44,030 bases of DNA, taken from positions 1 to 44,030 of the forward strand of contig JAAYFQ010000011.1 of assembly GCA_012728165.1 (NCBI GenBank), given 5' to 3'. Shown here piece after piece: positions 1 to 9,728 of the stretch. The translations under genes were made by a program, and so were the position numbers. The DNA comes from Synergistaceae bacterium. Lineage in GTDB: Bacteria; Synergistota; Synergistia; Synergistales; Synergistaceae. Numbering within the stretch: position 1 is the first letter of the stretch; each line of letters starts with the position of its first letter. The notes below the pieces were generated by a model. That model had not been told where the DNA came from, made no database searches, and saw nothing but the letters and a program-made list of their open reading frames with translations.

Positions 1-531
1 AAAAAAACAGGTTCTATTGCAGCATTGCCTGTATGGAAATCATTCGTATCATACGCAGTAAAGGAATTAAAACTGCCAACGACATTTACATTGCCTCCAG
101 ATGCTGGAGTCGAATCAGTTCGCGTTTGTAAAAAGACTGGCTTTATTGCTTCCACTAGTTGCCCAGCGACAACTATCCTTTTGCCTATGGGACAAGCTCC
201 TACTGCCATGTGTCCGTGGCACGGAGGCAGTGTTGCAGCGGCAAGACTAGACACCAATGCACCACAGCTTCTTTTGGCGCCGATAGATGATGAAATGTCG
301 GGCAAGAAATATGGACTGAGGATGCCACCGGGAGTCGAAGATGCTGGCGCAGAAAGTATTTTGACACCAAAAGAAGAAATACAGACTAAAATTAAAAAAA
401 CAATACCTTTAGAACTTACCAAGGTACCAGACAAAGATCCCAATCCATATGAAAAAAAATCTAAAAATGAAGAAAAAGAGATGGAAGATAAATATCAAGA
501 GTTACTAAGAAAATATAAAATTATAGACTAA
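1..531 (+). CDS. Penicillin-binding protein 1A family, C-terminal fragment
   Basis: The reading frame is open from base 1, so only the last 176 residues of a longer protein are present. The first residues (KKTGSIAALPVW) match the late transpeptidase-domain stretch of class A penicillin-binding proteins, where a TGG(S/T)xAAPxW segment follows the catalytic KTG box. After it come the usual 'CKKTG..A...CP', 'PMGQAPTAMCPWH' elements of the PBP1A tail. The last 60 or so residues are rich in Lys and Glu and look disordered. Such enzymes polymerise and cross-link peptidoglycan outside the cytoplasmic membrane. The catalytic Ser and the glycosyltransferase domain lie outside the window. Its stop codon overlaps that of the convergent dGTPase gene. 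Confidence 0.8.
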   Translation, partial: KKTGSIAALPVWKSFVSYAVKELKLPTTFTLPPDAGVESVRVCKKTGFIASTSCPATTILLPMGQAPTAMCPWHGGSVAAARLDTNAPQLLLAPIDDEMSGKKYGLRMPPGVEDAGAESILTPKEEIQTKIKKTIPLELTKVPDKDPNPYEKKSKNEEKEMEDKYQELLRKYKIID

Positions 532-1544
532 TCATTTAATTTGTTTTTTGGCCATGGTGATGGGACGAACAGTTCTTGGAAAAGTTGTAACGCGTATCTA
601 TCTGTCATGCTGGATATAAAGTCAATAGTGGCTTGTGGATCTCCACTGTTTTTTTGCATTCGATTTTCAAACAGAGCCGTAAGCACATGATCAACACGAA
701 AATCTTCAATCAAGGCATTGGCTTGACTGTAAACATTTGCATAAAGAAATTCACGCAGTTTTTCTATAACATCAAGCATTAATGGATTAAACCGTAAAGA
801 ATCACACTGGCTATTTTCAATTATATCCATAATTAGTGAATTTATTCTTTGTGAATGAGTATCACCCATTACATTAGTTACATCTTTTGGAAGGTCAGTA
901 TTCTTTACCATGCCAGCACGTATCGCATCATCAAGATCATGATTTAGATACGCTATTGAATCTGAGATTCTGACAACCCACGCTTCCATACTTGAAGGAG
1001 TTTTTAGGTCATATCCTACTCTTACATCTACCTGCCCTTTCGAGTGTTGCAATATGCCCATTCTAACTTCCCAAGTTAGATTGAGCCCCTTGCCATCCTT
1101 TTCTATATGATCAACCACTCTAAGGCTTTGCTGTGCATGGTGAAACCCTTTAAGACCATGTTTTATAGCAAGTTCATTAAGCACTTTCTCACCCATATGT
1201 CCAAATGGAGTGTGTCCAAGATCATGGCCAAGAGCAATCGCTTCTGTCAAATCTTCATTTAATAATAACGCTCTAGATATTGTTCTTGCTATTTGAGAAA
1301 CCTCAAGAGTATGTGTAAGTCTCGTTCTATAATGGTCTCCTTCAGGTAGCAATAAAACTTGAGTCTTATATTTCAATCTCCTGAACGATTTCGAGTGAAT
1401 TATTTTATCTCTGTCTCGTTGGAAACACGTTCTTATTTCGCAAGGTGTTTCAAAATGTTTACGTCCCTTACTATTAGAAGCTAGGGCTGCTTGAGGAGAC
1501 AATATTTGTTTTTCTATTTTTTCCCAATGTATTCTTGTATTCAA
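528..1544 (-). CDS. dgt: Deoxyguanosinetriphosphate triphosphohydrolase-like protein (HD domain)
   Basis: A 338-residue HD-superfamily phosphohydrolase. The metal-binding HD signature is visible as RLTHTLEV followed by GHDLGHTPFGHMGE, with family features such as SPQAALAS near the N-terminus and KSFRRLKYKTQV before the HD core. Family members split dNTPs into deoxynucleoside and triphosphate, or act on related nucleotides. I place the start at TTG 1544 because GGAGG (complement of 1554-1558) lies 9 bases upstream and the protein then begins just before the conserved WEKIEKQILSP segment. An ATG at 1607 has no ribosome binding site. The gene appears to have its own promoter at 1772-1800 and a leader of about 220 bases. 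Its stop overlaps the penicillin-binding protein stop. Confidence 0.9.
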   Translation of the reverse strand: MNTRIHWEKIEKQILSPQAALASNSKGRKHFETPCEIRTCFQRDRDKIIHSKSFRRLKYKTQVLLLPEGDHYRTRLTHTLEVSQIARTISRALLLNEDLTEAIALGHDLGHTPFGHMGEKVLNELAIKHGLKGFHHAQQSLRVVDHIEKDGKGLNLTWEVRMGILQHSKGQVDVRVGYDLKTPSSMEAWVVRISDSIAYLNHDLDDAIRAGMVKNTDLPKDVTNVMGDTHSQRINSLIMDIIENSQCDSLRFNPLMLDVIEKLREFLYANVYSQANALIEDFRVDHVLTALFENRMQKNSGDPQATIDFISSMTDRYALQLFQELFVPSPWPKNKLND

Positions 1545-1839
1545 GAATCTTAGCCTCCACGAATAAGTATTTATATTTTTATAACTTTTATATGACTTAA
1601 GTTGCATTGATTATTTTAGTTATATAAACTCTTACAACATCAGACAAACCAAAAATAGCCAAATTGTATCTTTGCGCGAAGCATAAACGTTAAACATAAT
1701 TATTAGGTATTGAATAATAAAATCGTTTATTTCCTTAAAGTTAAAACAAAGCAAGCTCATCGTTTTTTTGTATTATATTTTCTTAATAAACAGAGCTCAA
1801 CTTGTATTTTGTAACTATTATTAAAATCTTAATTAAAAA
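1545..1839. other. Gene-free spacer between ppdK and dgt, mostly the dgt leader
   Basis: This 295-base AT-rich spacer holds a minus-strand promoter candidate (1772-1800) and the ribosome binding site of dgt (1554-1558). I see no tRNA, no strong hairpin and no recognisable gene remnant in either strand. Confidence 0.6.
1772..1800 (-). promoter_or_regulatory. Sigma-70 type promoter for dgt
   Basis: On the minus strand TTGAGC (1800-1795) and TATAAT (1777-1772) are separated by exactly 17 bases. The -10 box is perfect and the -35 box matches the consensus at TTGA. Transcription would begin near 1765, leaving a leader of about 220 bases before the TTG start of dgt. Confidence 0.6.
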
Positions 1840-4476
1840 TTACTTAAGTAACCCAAGTGCAGCATGAGCTGCAGATATTCTCGCTACAGGCACTCTAAAC
1901 GGTGAACAACTGACGTAGTCTAGCCCTAAGTGATGACAGAAAGCTATGCTAGAAGGATTGCCTCCATGTTCGCCACAAATGCCCAGCTGCATCTGGGAGT
2001 TTACAGATCGTCCGCCTGAAACGGCTATTTCCATTAGAGCACCTACTCCGTCTCTGTCTAGGACAGCAAAAGGATTTTGCGAAAGCAATCCTTTTTGAAT
2101 ATACTGAGCTAGGAATTTGCCTTCAGCATCATCGCGTGAAAAACCAAATGTTGTCTGAGTGAGATCGTTAGTTCCAAAACTAAAAAATTGAGCAAATTCA
2201 GCGAGCTGATTGGCAACCATTGCGGCTCTTGGTAGCTCAATCATTGTACCTACGAAATATTCTAATTCACATTTAGCCTGCTTAATAATGTCTCCGCCAA
2301 TTGTGTCAACCATTTCACGCAAGCGTTTCATTTCTTCTTGTGTTGCCACAAGCGGAATCATAATATTTAATATGACTTTCCCTTTACGTTTGGTAAGGAC
2401 ACAGGCAGCATTGAAAAGAGCACGTATCTGCATCTCATAAATTTCAGGGTAGACTATTCCAAGACGGCAACCTCTAAAGCCAAGCATTGGGTTTTGTTCG
2501 TGTAGTTCATTTGCTCTGGCAATAGTTGCTTCAATCTTTTTAGCTTCCGAACTATCAGGGACAGCTTCTTTTAGCTTTTCTTCAAGTTCATAAAGCTTTG
2601 GCAAAAATTCATGAAGTGGTGGATCTAAAAGTCTTACTGTTACAGGAAAATCTTGCATAGCTTCAAAGATGCCTAGAAAGTCATCTTCTTGCATTTTTTC
2701 AAGTTTTCTAAGATGTATAACTCTCTCTTCTGTCGTATTAGCAACCACCATTGCCTCCATAACAGGTATTCTTTCGGCTGCCATAAACATATGTTCTGTT
2801 CTGCAAAGCCCTATTCCTCGTGCACGAAAATCACGGGCTCGTTTTGCATCTTCTGGTGTATCTGCATTTGCCCAAACTTGAAGCTTCGAAAATTTATCAG
2901 CCATATCGAGAAGCGTTCGAAAGTTTTCGTCAAACTGTGGCTTAACGAGTGGAATCTGCCCGAGAGCAACTTCACCTGTGTTACCGTTTAATGTAAGATA
3001 ATCACCTTTTTTAACCGTTATCCCGTTTGCAATAAAAATTTCATTCTTCAAATCAATTTTTACTTCTTCACAACCCGACACACATGGTTTACCAAGCCCT
3101 CTAGCAACAACAGCCGCGTGACTTGTCATTCCGCCATGGCTTGTAAGAACACCTTGCGAGGCAAAAAGACCATGTATATCATCTGGTGTAGTCTCTGGAC
3201 GAACAAGAATTACCTGTTCCCCCTTATTACCGCATTCTGCAGCTTCATTTGCATCAAACACAACAATACCAACCGCTGCACCAGGCGAAGCAGGAAGCCC
3301 TTTTGCTAATTTGTTATATCGTGCATTAGGATCTATCTGTGGATGTAAAAGTTGCTCTACCTGTTCAGGTTTGATCCTTGATACTGCCGTTTTTTCGTCT
3401 ATAAGTTTTTCTTTGTACATGTCAATAGCAATTTTTACAGCTGCAGCAGCTGTACGTTTGGCATTTCTTGTTTGTAATATGTAGAGTTTCCCTTTTTCTA
3501 CCGTAAACTCTATGTCTTGTGCATCTTTATAGTATTGTTCAAGAAGTGTTGCTATTCTGGAAAACTCATCATAAACTTTGGGCATTTCCTTTTCAAGTTC
3601 AGCAATAGGAATAGGGGTGCGCATTCCGGAAACCACATCTTCTCCCTGTGCATTTATCAGGTATTCTCCATAAAGTTTGTTTTCCCCAGTCGAAGGACTT
3701 CTTGAAAAACATACTCCTGTACCACAATCACTTCCAAGATTTCCAAAAACCATGCTTACAACACTAACTGCAGTGCCATGAGAGTTTGAGATATTGTTAA
3801 TTTTTCTATAAGTTGTCGCTCGGGCAGTATTCCAACTCCGAAATACTGCATCAATTGCTAGTTTTAGCTGTTTCCATGGGTCAGTCGGAAATTCAAGTCC
3901 CTCTTTCTCTAATATTTTTTTATATTCAACAATAAGCTCCTTCAATGAAGCCGCGGAAAGTTTGTGATCCTCTGATACACTATTTTTTTTCTTAAGTTCA
4001 TTAAGTTTCTCTTCAAACTTATTCATACTAACTTCCATTACAACATTAGAGAACATTTGGATAAATCTGCGATAACTGTCGTAGGCAAAACGTTCGTCAC
4101 CCGCTGCTTCCGCAAGTGCTTGGACTGTTTCATCATTCAGTCCGAGATTAAGAATTGTATCCATCATTCCAGGCATTGATACTGACGCTCCTGAACGAAC
4201 TGAAACAAGAAGCGGATTTTTAGTTCCTCCAAATTGTTTTTCGGCAAGTTTCTCAACTCTTGCTATTGCGGACACGATATCAGCCCAAATATTTACAATA
4301 AAATCTTTTTCCTCCCAATATTTATGGCAGGCTTCAGTTGTTATTATAAATCCGGGAGGAACAGGAAGACCTATTTTCCACATTTGGGCAAGATTAGCTC
4401 CTTTGCCACCGAGAAGGGTCTTCATAGATGCATCGCCTTCAGAAAAATCATAAACATACTTTGTTATTCCATTCAT
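1840..4476 (-). CDS. ppdK: Pyruvate, phosphate dikinase
   Basis: At 878 residues this has the length of bacterial pyruvate, phosphate dikinase, which interconverts pyruvate + ATP + Pi and PEP + AMP + PPi in the cytoplasm. The N-terminal nucleotide-binding part carries GGKGANLAQM and SVRSGASVSMPGMMDTILNLG. The swivelling phosphohistidine domain carries GGMTSHAAVVARG with the catalytic His near residue 455. The C-terminal PEP/pyruvate barrel shows FRGCRLG, GTMIELPRAA, FFSFGTNDLTQTTFG and the catalytic-Cys region GICGEHGG. GGAGG lies 7 bases before the ATG. It follows glyS by 72 bases, an arrangement also seen in clostridia. With pyk in the same window, the cell has two PEP/pyruvate routes, and this one is reversible. 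Confidence 0.97.
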   Translation of the reverse strand: MNGITKYVYDFSEGDASMKTLLGGKGANLAQMWKIGLPVPPGFIITTEACHKYWEEKDFIVNIWADIVSAIARVEKLAEKQFGGTKNPLLVSVRSGASVSMPGMMDTILNLGLNDETVQALAEAAGDERFAYDSYRRFIQMFSNVVMEVSMNKFEEKLNELKKKNSVSEDHKLSAASLKELIVEYKKILEKEGLEFPTDPWKQLKLAIDAVFRSWNTARATTYRKINNISNSHGTAVSVVSMVFGNLGSDCGTGVCFSRSPSTGENKLYGEYLINAQGEDVVSGMRTPIPIAELEKEMPKVYDEFSRIATLLEQYYKDAQDIEFTVEKGKLYILQTRNAKRTAAAAVKIAIDMYKEKLIDEKTAVSRIKPEQVEQLLHPQIDPNARYNKLAKGLPASPGAAVGIVVFDANEAAECGNKGEQVILVRPETTPDDIHGLFASQGVLTSHGGMTSHAAVVARGLGKPCVSGCEEVKIDLKNEIFIANGITVKKGDYLTLNGNTGEVALGQIPLVKPQFDENFRTLLDMADKFSKLQVWANADTPEDAKRARDFRARGIGLCRTEHMFMAAERIPVMEAMVVANTTEERVIHLRKLEKMQEDDFLGIFEAMQDFPVTVRLLDPPLHEFLPKLYELEEKLKEAVPDSSEAKKIEATIARANELHEQNPMLGFRGCRLGIVYPEIYEMQIRALFNAACVLTKRKGKVILNIMIPLVATQEEMKRLREMVDTIGGDIIKQAKCELEYFVGTMIELPRAAMVANQLAEFAQFFSFGTNDLTQTTFGFSRDDAEGKFLAQYIQKGLLSQNPFAVLDRDGVGALMEIAVSGGRSVNSQMQLGICGEHGGNPSSIAFCHHLGLDYVSCSPFRVPVARISAAHAALGLLK

Positions 4477-4510
4477 AATAAAACCTCCAATATATGGTTC
4501 AGCCTATGTA

Positions 4511-4540
4511 AATATAATTCTTAATGCTAAATGACAGCAA
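4511..4540 (-). promoter_or_regulatory. Possible promoter for ppdK
   Basis: On the minus strand TTGCTG (4540-4535) and TATATT (4516-4511) are separated by 18 bases, in the short gap between glyS and ppdK. The -35 match is only partial, so read-through from glyS is the alternative. Confidence 0.3.
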
Positions 4541-4548
4541 AAGTATAA

Positions 4549-6609
4549 TTATTTAAGTAAACTAAAATCTCCGATATGCATGAAAAACTCCTGACATTTA
4601 CCAAGCAAGGCAAGGCGGTTGTTTCTAATATCTAGATTTTCATCCATAACTAGAACATCAGTAAAAAATTGAGTGATAACTGGTGCAAGTTGCGCGAGTA
4701 TAGAAACAAGTTGCTGCCAGTCTAAATTTTTAATCGCTTCTTTTGCAAGTTTCGTAAGGTATTGTAACTGATCATTAAGATGTTTTTCAGAGTCAGATGT
4801 AAATTTTGACGTGTCTACTTCAATGCGAGTATCTCCTGCTTTTATAAGTAGGTTTTTTATTCTTATGGCAGCTGTAATTAGATCAGCAAACCAAGCTTCA
4901 TCACTTATTTTTTGAAGCGTATCACACATACGGGCTACCTGAAGGGGTCTCGTTGGTATCGTTTGCAATGCCAACATAACAACACTACGAGAATATCCTT
5001 TTTCTTTTAATTGAACTTGCAAACGCAAGTTAAGGAAAGTATAAATTTTTGAGAGCATTTCTGAGTCAAAATTAAATGGCGCAGCTGCAGATTTAATCAA
5101 TTCATTTATATCAATATCAAGAGAAAGTCCCCATATTATTTCATTTATACATCTAGCTGCTCTTCTGAGACCATATGGGTCTTGTGTTGATGTTGGTTCA
5201 TGACCTATTTTATATATAGCCGCAATGGTATCTGCTCTATCTGCAAGTCCGATAATAGCTCCTTCTATCGAAGACGGAATTTCGTCTCCTGCAAATCTAG
5301 GAAGGTATTGTTCATATAAGGCTAAACAAACCTCTTTGTGTTCTCCTGCTTTTTTTGCATATTCACGTCCCATTACTCCCTGAACTTCCGCAAACTCATA
5401 GACCATGTTTGATACTAAATCCGCTTTTGCAATTGAAGCAGCTCGCTCTATAAATGAGTAAATATTATTTTTATCGAGTTTTTTTGTTAAAGTTAAAGAA
5501 AGTGTTTTCACTCTTTGTACTTTGTCGTATACTGAGCCTAACTGTTCTTGATAAGTTATGTCCTTTAACTCTTCTGCCATATCATCAAGAGACTTTTTCA
5601 GATCTTCTTTCCAAAAAAATGCGGCATCATAAAGTCTCGCGCGCAAAACTCTTTCATTGCCTTCTTTTATAATACTCATGTCTTTTGCAAGATTATTGCT
5701 AACTCCTATGAAATTTGGCATAAGTTGGCCTTCAAGATCTCTAACAGGAAAATAGCGCTGGTTTTTCGCCATTGTGAGAATCAACACTTCTGTGGGAATA
5801 TTCAAAAATTCTTTATCAAAACTACCATAAAAAACTACTGGGTATTCATTAAGATGTACTACTTCATTTAATAACTGGGTATTAACTTCAACTTTTGCGC
5901 TAAGTTCATTCTCTATTTTTTCAATCCCGCGAAGTATCATCTGCTTACGTTCTTCAGGATTAATAATTACGAAGTTTTCCCTTATTATTTCAAAATACTT
6001 TTCAGCATTCGGAATCTCAATTTCAGATGCTCCCATAAAACGATGGCCGCGTGATATCCTTCCACTCTTAACGTCTCCGAAACTCGTTTCGATAATCTCT
6101 GTTCCAAAAAGGCTTAAAAGCCATCTGACTGGGCGAGCAAAACTAATGTTTTTATCTTGCCAATACATGCTTTTTGGAAAGGATAATCTTTTTACTATTT
6201 TTTTTAGTATTTCTGGAAGGACGATTATGGTTTCGACTCCTGACAGACGTGTCACTGCAATCAGATATTCAGTGCCATTAACTAAATCTGTTTTTAGCTC
6301 ATCTACTTGCAACCCCATGCTTCGGGCAAAGCCTTCGGCAGCTTTTGTTGCTTTACCATTAACATCAAATGCCCGTGATTTTGCAGGTCCTTTTGATGTT
6401 TCTACGATATCTTTTTGAAAACAAGCCACATTTTTAACATAGACTACTAATCTTCTGGGAGTGCAGTTAATTATAATTTCACCGTGCTCTATACGAGCAA
6501 TATTAAACTCTTCTTGGGTAAAAAAATTGAGATTTTCAAGTGTTTTTGACATAAAACGGGCAGGAATTTCCTCCGTGCCAATTTCGAAAAGTAAGTCTTT
6601 TGTAGTCAT
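4549..6609 (-). CDS. glyS: Glycyl-tRNA synthetase beta subunit
   Basis: A 686-residue protein matching the beta subunit of the alpha2beta2 type glycyl-tRNA synthetase. It opens with the characteristic LLFEIGTEEIPARFM and carries the family segments FPKSMYW, FARPVRWLLSLFG and the HD-like region around IIGLADRADTIAAIYKIG, followed by DPYGLRRAA. The beta subunit contributes tRNA binding and is required for aminoacylation together with GlyQ. Its ATG overlaps the glyQ stop in a TAATG arrangement, so the two chains are probably translationally coupled, consistent with equal stoichiometry. Length and motifs are ordinary and nothing appears broken. Confidence 0.97.
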   Translation of the reverse strand: MTTKDLLFEIGTEEIPARFMSKTLENLNFFTQEEFNIARIEHGEIIINCTPRRLVVYVKNVACFQKDIVETSKGPAKSRAFDVNGKATKAAEGFARSMGLQVDELKTDLVNGTEYLIAVTRLSGVETIIVLPEILKKIVKRLSFPKSMYWQDKNISFARPVRWLLSLFGTEIIETSFGDVKSGRISRGHRFMGASEIEIPNAEKYFEIIRENFVIINPEERKQMILRGIEKIENELSAKVEVNTQLLNEVVHLNEYPVVFYGSFDKEFLNIPTEVLILTMAKNQRYFPVRDLEGQLMPNFIGVSNNLAKDMSIIKEGNERVLRARLYDAAFFWKEDLKKSLDDMAEELKDITYQEQLGSVYDKVQRVKTLSLTLTKKLDKNNIYSFIERAASIAKADLVSNMVYEFAEVQGVMGREYAKKAGEHKEVCLALYEQYLPRFAGDEIPSSIEGAIIGLADRADTIAAIYKIGHEPTSTQDPYGLRRAARCINEIIWGLSLDIDINELIKSAAAPFNFDSEMLSKIYTFLNLRLQVQLKEKGYSRSVVMLALQTIPTRPLQVARMCDTLQKISDEAWFADLITAAIRIKNLLIKAGDTRIEVDTSKFTSDSEKHLNDQLQYLTKLAKEAIKNLDWQQLVSILAQLAPVITQFFTDVLVMDENLDIRNNRLALLGKCQEFFMHIGDFSLLK

Positions 6610-7514
6610 TAGATTTCAGCCCTCTCATTTTTCTCAAATTTATTGAATTTACCTGTAAGAGGATGTCCCATTTCTTCTCTTTGTGCTATGTACATCTGGC
6701 AACAGACGCTGGCAAGTGCACGAACACGTCCAATATATCCTGTGCGCTCAGTAACACTTATGGCATTTCTTGCATCAAGGAGATTGAAGGTATGAGAGCA
6801 TTTTAAAACATAATCATAGGCAGGAAGAACGAGTCCATGTTCTAAAATTTTCTTAGATTCAGCCTCATACATATTAAAAAGCTGGAAAAGCATTTCAGTA
6901 CTCGCAACTTCAAAGTTATAAGTTGAATGCTCCACTTCTCCCTTATGGTGAATATCGCCATAAGTAACATCACCTACCCATTTAAGGTCGTAGACCGTGT
7001 CAACTTTTTGAACAAACATAGCTATGCGTTCTAATCCATATGTAATTTCAGAAGGGACAACTTCCATATCAATCGACCCCATTTGTTGAAAATAAGTAAA
7101 CTGAGTTACCTCCATTCCATCAAGCCAAACTTCCCAGCCTAAGCCAGATGCACCTGTTGTCGGGTTTTCCCAGTCATCTTCAACAAAACGAATATCATGT
7201 TCTGCCGGATCTATACCAAGTACTTTTAAACTTTCAATGTAAATTTCTTGTATATTAGTTGGAGCAGGCTGAATTATGACTTGATATTGATAGTAATGCT
7301 GTAGCCTATTTGGATTCTCACCATATCGTCCATCCGTCGGCCTTCTTGAAGGTTCCACATAAGCTGCTCGCCATGATTCTGGACCTAGCACTCGTAGAGT
7401 TGTAGCAGGGTTCATTGTGCCAGCTCCTACTTCAATATCATATGGTTGTTGAATAACACATCCTTGGGCTGCCCAAAAGTTATCTAAATGCATAATAATT
7501 TCTTGAAAATTCAC
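6609..7514 (-). CDS. glyQ: Glycyl-tRNA synthetase alpha subunit
   Basis: The 301-residue catalytic alpha subunit of glycyl-tRNA synthetase, a class II enzyme that charges tRNA-Gly in the cytoplasm. The signature elements are [31 protein letters not shown] in two halves near the N-terminus, then [38 protein letters not shown] and the late [18 protein letters not shown] segment. The start is GTG at 7514 with GGAGG 9 bases upstream. The gene lies 59 bases after recO, too short a gap for a T-box leader, so regulation by uncharged tRNA-Gly is not indicated. The TAATG junction couples it to glyS. Confidence 0.97.
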   Translation of the reverse strand: MNFQEIIMHLDNFWAAQGCVIQQPYDIEVGAGTMNPATTLRVLGPESWRAAYVEPSRRPTDGRYGENPNRLQHYYQYQVIIQPAPTNIQEIYIESLKVLGIDPAEHDIRFVEDDWENPTTGASGLGWEVWLDGMEVTQFTYFQQMGSIDMEVVPSEITYGLERIAMFVQKVDTVYDLKWVGDVTYGDIHHKGEVEHSTYNFEVASTEMLFQLFNMYEAESKKILEHGLVLPAYDYVLKCSHTFNLLDARNAISVTERTGYIGRVRALASVCCQMYIAQREEMGHPLTGKFNKFEKNERAEI

Positions 7515-7573
7515 TTACAGTTGCCTCCTTTGAAATTTACGTTGCTAATTTTCTATATTTCCTACGGTATTTT

Positions 7574-8284
7574 TTATATCAAAAACAATCTTAGTTTGTT
7601 TATAAAATCTTGATAGATTTCAACATTTCTATCCATTTGCGACCACTTTAAAAAATCATTCTGTTTTAAAGTCGCTGCATATTGCAATTCTTTAAGAAGC
7701 TCTATATCAATAGAAACGCACGTTGAACATTTTGAACAGCAAAGTCCATCGTCGCTCCAGAAGGAGCTATTATTAAGCAATGAGCCACATAATACACACT
7801 GTCTCAGTGAAGGGGCTAATCCAATAGCATTTAAAAGTCTCCAAATAAAACGAAACTCAACTATTTTTGGATGACAATTTTCCTTTAAAAGCAACATCGT
7901 CCCCCATAACAAATTAAGTATGTTATTACTTTCATGCGTCGTTTCTACAACTTTACAGACAGTTTTATAAAACTGTATAGCGGTATATAGTTGTAGCGAT
8001 TTACTCCGCAAAATCAAAAAGTCTTCTTTTACTTCAGCAGACTGAAGATATAACCCATTAGGACTTTGATAAATATTATACGTGCCCCACATCATTGGCT
8101 CTATTGCACCGCCAAATCGATTTTTTGATGAGCCAGCAGGAGCAAACACCCACCTGGGACCCAAATCACGCAAAAAAAGCAGGAGAGACAAACCGCTTTT
8201 TACAGAATCCCTTCTTTGCAAAACTGTTCCGGATTGTTTATAGTAGCCCTGTTCTAATTTATCTGTTCCAAAATTAGATATCAA
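7574..8284 (-). CDS. recO: DNA repair protein RecO
   Basis: A 236-residue RecO family member. RecO anneals single strands and, with RecR, loads RecA on gapped DNA. The N-terminal OB-fold part has the expected DKLEQGYYKQSGTVLQRRDSVKSG pattern (shown by family position rather than strict identity), and the C-terminal half has a zinc-type cysteine set, CVLCG followed by CCSKC, around residues 161-183. The sequence is divergent, as RecO usually is, so the assignment also relies on position directly after era and before glyQ. The start is TTG at 8284, and its last two bases share the TGA stop of era (TTGA overlap). Confidence 0.87.
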   Translation of the reverse strand: MISNFGTDKLEQGYYKQSGTVLQRRDSVKSGLSLLLFLRDLGPRWVFAPAGSSKNRFGGAIEPMMWGTYNIYQSPNGLYLQSAEVKEDFLILRSKSLQLYTAIQFYKTVCKVVETTHESNNILNLLWGTMLLLKENCHPKIVEFRFIWRLLNAIGLAPSLRQCVLCGSLLNNSSFWSDDGLCCSKCSTCVSIDIELLKELQYAATLKQNDFLKWSQMDRNVEIYQDFINKLRLFLI

Positions 8285-9213
8285 AAACTATACCCCAATT
8301 TGCGAAGTTCGACTGTCGATTTCCTCCAACCTGGTTTTACTTTAACCCAGAGCTGAAGGAATATCGGATAACCAAATTTCTCTACTAGGTCTTTTCTTGC
8401 AGCAGTTCCTATCTCTTTTAGTTTAGAACCGTTTTTACCTATTATTATTCCTTTTTGGCCCGCTCTGTCAACTATTATAGTAGCCCTTATTTCTGCAACT
8501 TTAAGTTCAGGATATTCCTCTGGATTTTTAAATTCTTCTACAATAACTGCAACCCCATGTGGAACTTCCTCTTCGGTAAACTCTAAAATCTTCTCTCTTA
8601 TGATTTCAGCGGCAAGAAATCTTTCTGTGGCATCCATCAGCATATCTTCAGGATAAATACATGGTTGTTCAGGTAAGTATTTACCGATTTTCTTAGCAAG
8701 CACATCAATATTAAAACCTTTTGTGGCAGAAACCGGTACTGCCTCAAGAAGTGTCAGCCTATCGCTATAAAGTTCAGATGTTTTTTTATAAAATTCAGTG
8801 TTAGAAAGTTTATCAACTTTATTTACGACTAATAAAACAGGGATATTTACAGAAGAAAGTGTATTTAAGATTATTTCTTCTTTTGTTCCTATTGATTGGT
8901 CGCCTGCTTCTACAACAAAACATATTAAATCTACTTGAGAAAGTGCATCTTTCACTTCTTGTATCATGAATTCACCTAAAACGTGTTGAGGTTGATGTAT
9001 ACCTGGAGTATCAACGAATATTATCTGCTCGTTTTCAGATGTATAAATACATCTGATTGCGTTGCGTGTAGTTTGCGGTTTTGATGACACAGCAACAACT
9101 TTTTCTTTTAGCATTGAATTAATAATTGATGATTTGCCAACATTGGGTCTACCAATTAATGCCACATAGCCAGCTTTAAAAATTTTATTTGTATCTGCTT
9201 TTACTAGATTCAT
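8281..9213 (-). CDS. era: GTPase Era
   Basis: A 310-residue ribosome-associated GTPase that binds the 3' end of 16S rRNA and aids small-subunit assembly. The G domain shows G1 GRPNVGKSS (residues 21-29), G3 DTPG, and G4 NKVD. The C-terminal KH domain shows GKNGSKLKEIGTAAR, the RNA-binding loop. The ATG start has AAGGA about 12 bases upstream, which is somewhat long. It sits between ybeY and recO, so two 16S maturation factors (YbeY and Era) are adjacent. No residue needed for GTP binding appears to be missing. Confidence 0.97.
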   Translation of the reverse strand: MNLVKADTNKIFKAGYVALIGRPNVGKSSIINSMLKEKVVAVSSKPQTTRNAIRCIYTSENEQIIFVDTPGIHQPQHVLGEFMIQEVKDALSQVDLICFVVEAGDQSIGTKEEIILNTLSSVNIPVLLVVNKVDKLSNTEFYKKTSELYSDRLTLLEAVPVSATKGFNIDVLAKKIGKYLPEQPCIYPEDMLMDATERFLAAEIIREKILEFTEEEVPHGVAVIVEEFKNPEEYPELKVAEIRATIIVDRAGQKGIIIGKNGSKLKEIGTAARKDLVEKFGYPIFLQLWVKVKPGWRKSTVELRKLGYSF

Positions 9214-9245
9214 CTACGTTCATCTTCCTTCCATATTTCAAATTT

Positions 9246-9728
9246 TTAGAATTTGAAATATTCCGATACAATTTGATCTTGTTCTTTCCACATAGCTTGT
9301 TTACGTTCAATTGTGTCGTGATCTAGTCCGATTAGGTGCAATAATCCATGGCATATAACTAGCACCAACTCGTTTATAAATTCTTTTTTTTGATTGATGG
9401 CATTTTGTTTAACAACTTCTGTGCAAACAACGATATCACCAAGAGGAAGAACATCCCAGTTAGAAGGAGGGTTAAAATCACCTGTTTTAGACTCCCACAT
9501 TGGAAAAGAAAGAACATCAGTCACTTCAGATGTATCTCTATACTTAGCGTTTATTTGTGTCATTTTTATTTCATTTACAAAAACAAGTGATATTTCTACA
9601 ACTCTTACATCATCCGGAATACATTTTTTGTTTTTTAGAGTAAGTGTATACAAAGACTCTAATCTTTTTATGTCATTCGGCATCAAGTCCGAACCCTCGT
9701 CACTATTTACATAGATCGAAACATTCAT
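9246..9728 (-). CDS. ybeY: Endoribonuclease YbeY (rRNA maturation factor)
   Basis: A 160-residue member of the UPF0054/YbeY metal-dependent endoribonuclease family, involved in 16S rRNA 3' processing and ribosome quality control. The zinc site is visible near the C-terminus as HGLLHLIGLDHD (H-x3-H-x5-H). Upstream are the family segments NAKYRDTSEVTDVLSFPM and LGDIVVC. Its ATG overlaps the pgpH stop by four bases (ATGA). In many Firmicutes phoH is the immediate partner of this gene. Here phoH is a remnant upstream of pgpH. Confidence 0.95.
   Translation of the reverse strand: MNVSIYVNSDEGSDLMPNDIKRLESLYTLTLKNKKCIPDDVRVVEISLVFVNEIKMTQINAKYRDTSEVTDVLSFPMWESKTGDFNPPSNWDVLPLGDIVVCTEVVKQNAINQKKEFINELVLVICHGLLHLIGLDHDTIERKQAMWKEQDQIVSEYFKF

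Noticed and set aside
7515-7573. A T-box leader for glyQS
   Set aside because: The gap to recO is only 59 bases, far too short for a T-box specifier and antiterminator, and no T-box consensus is seen.
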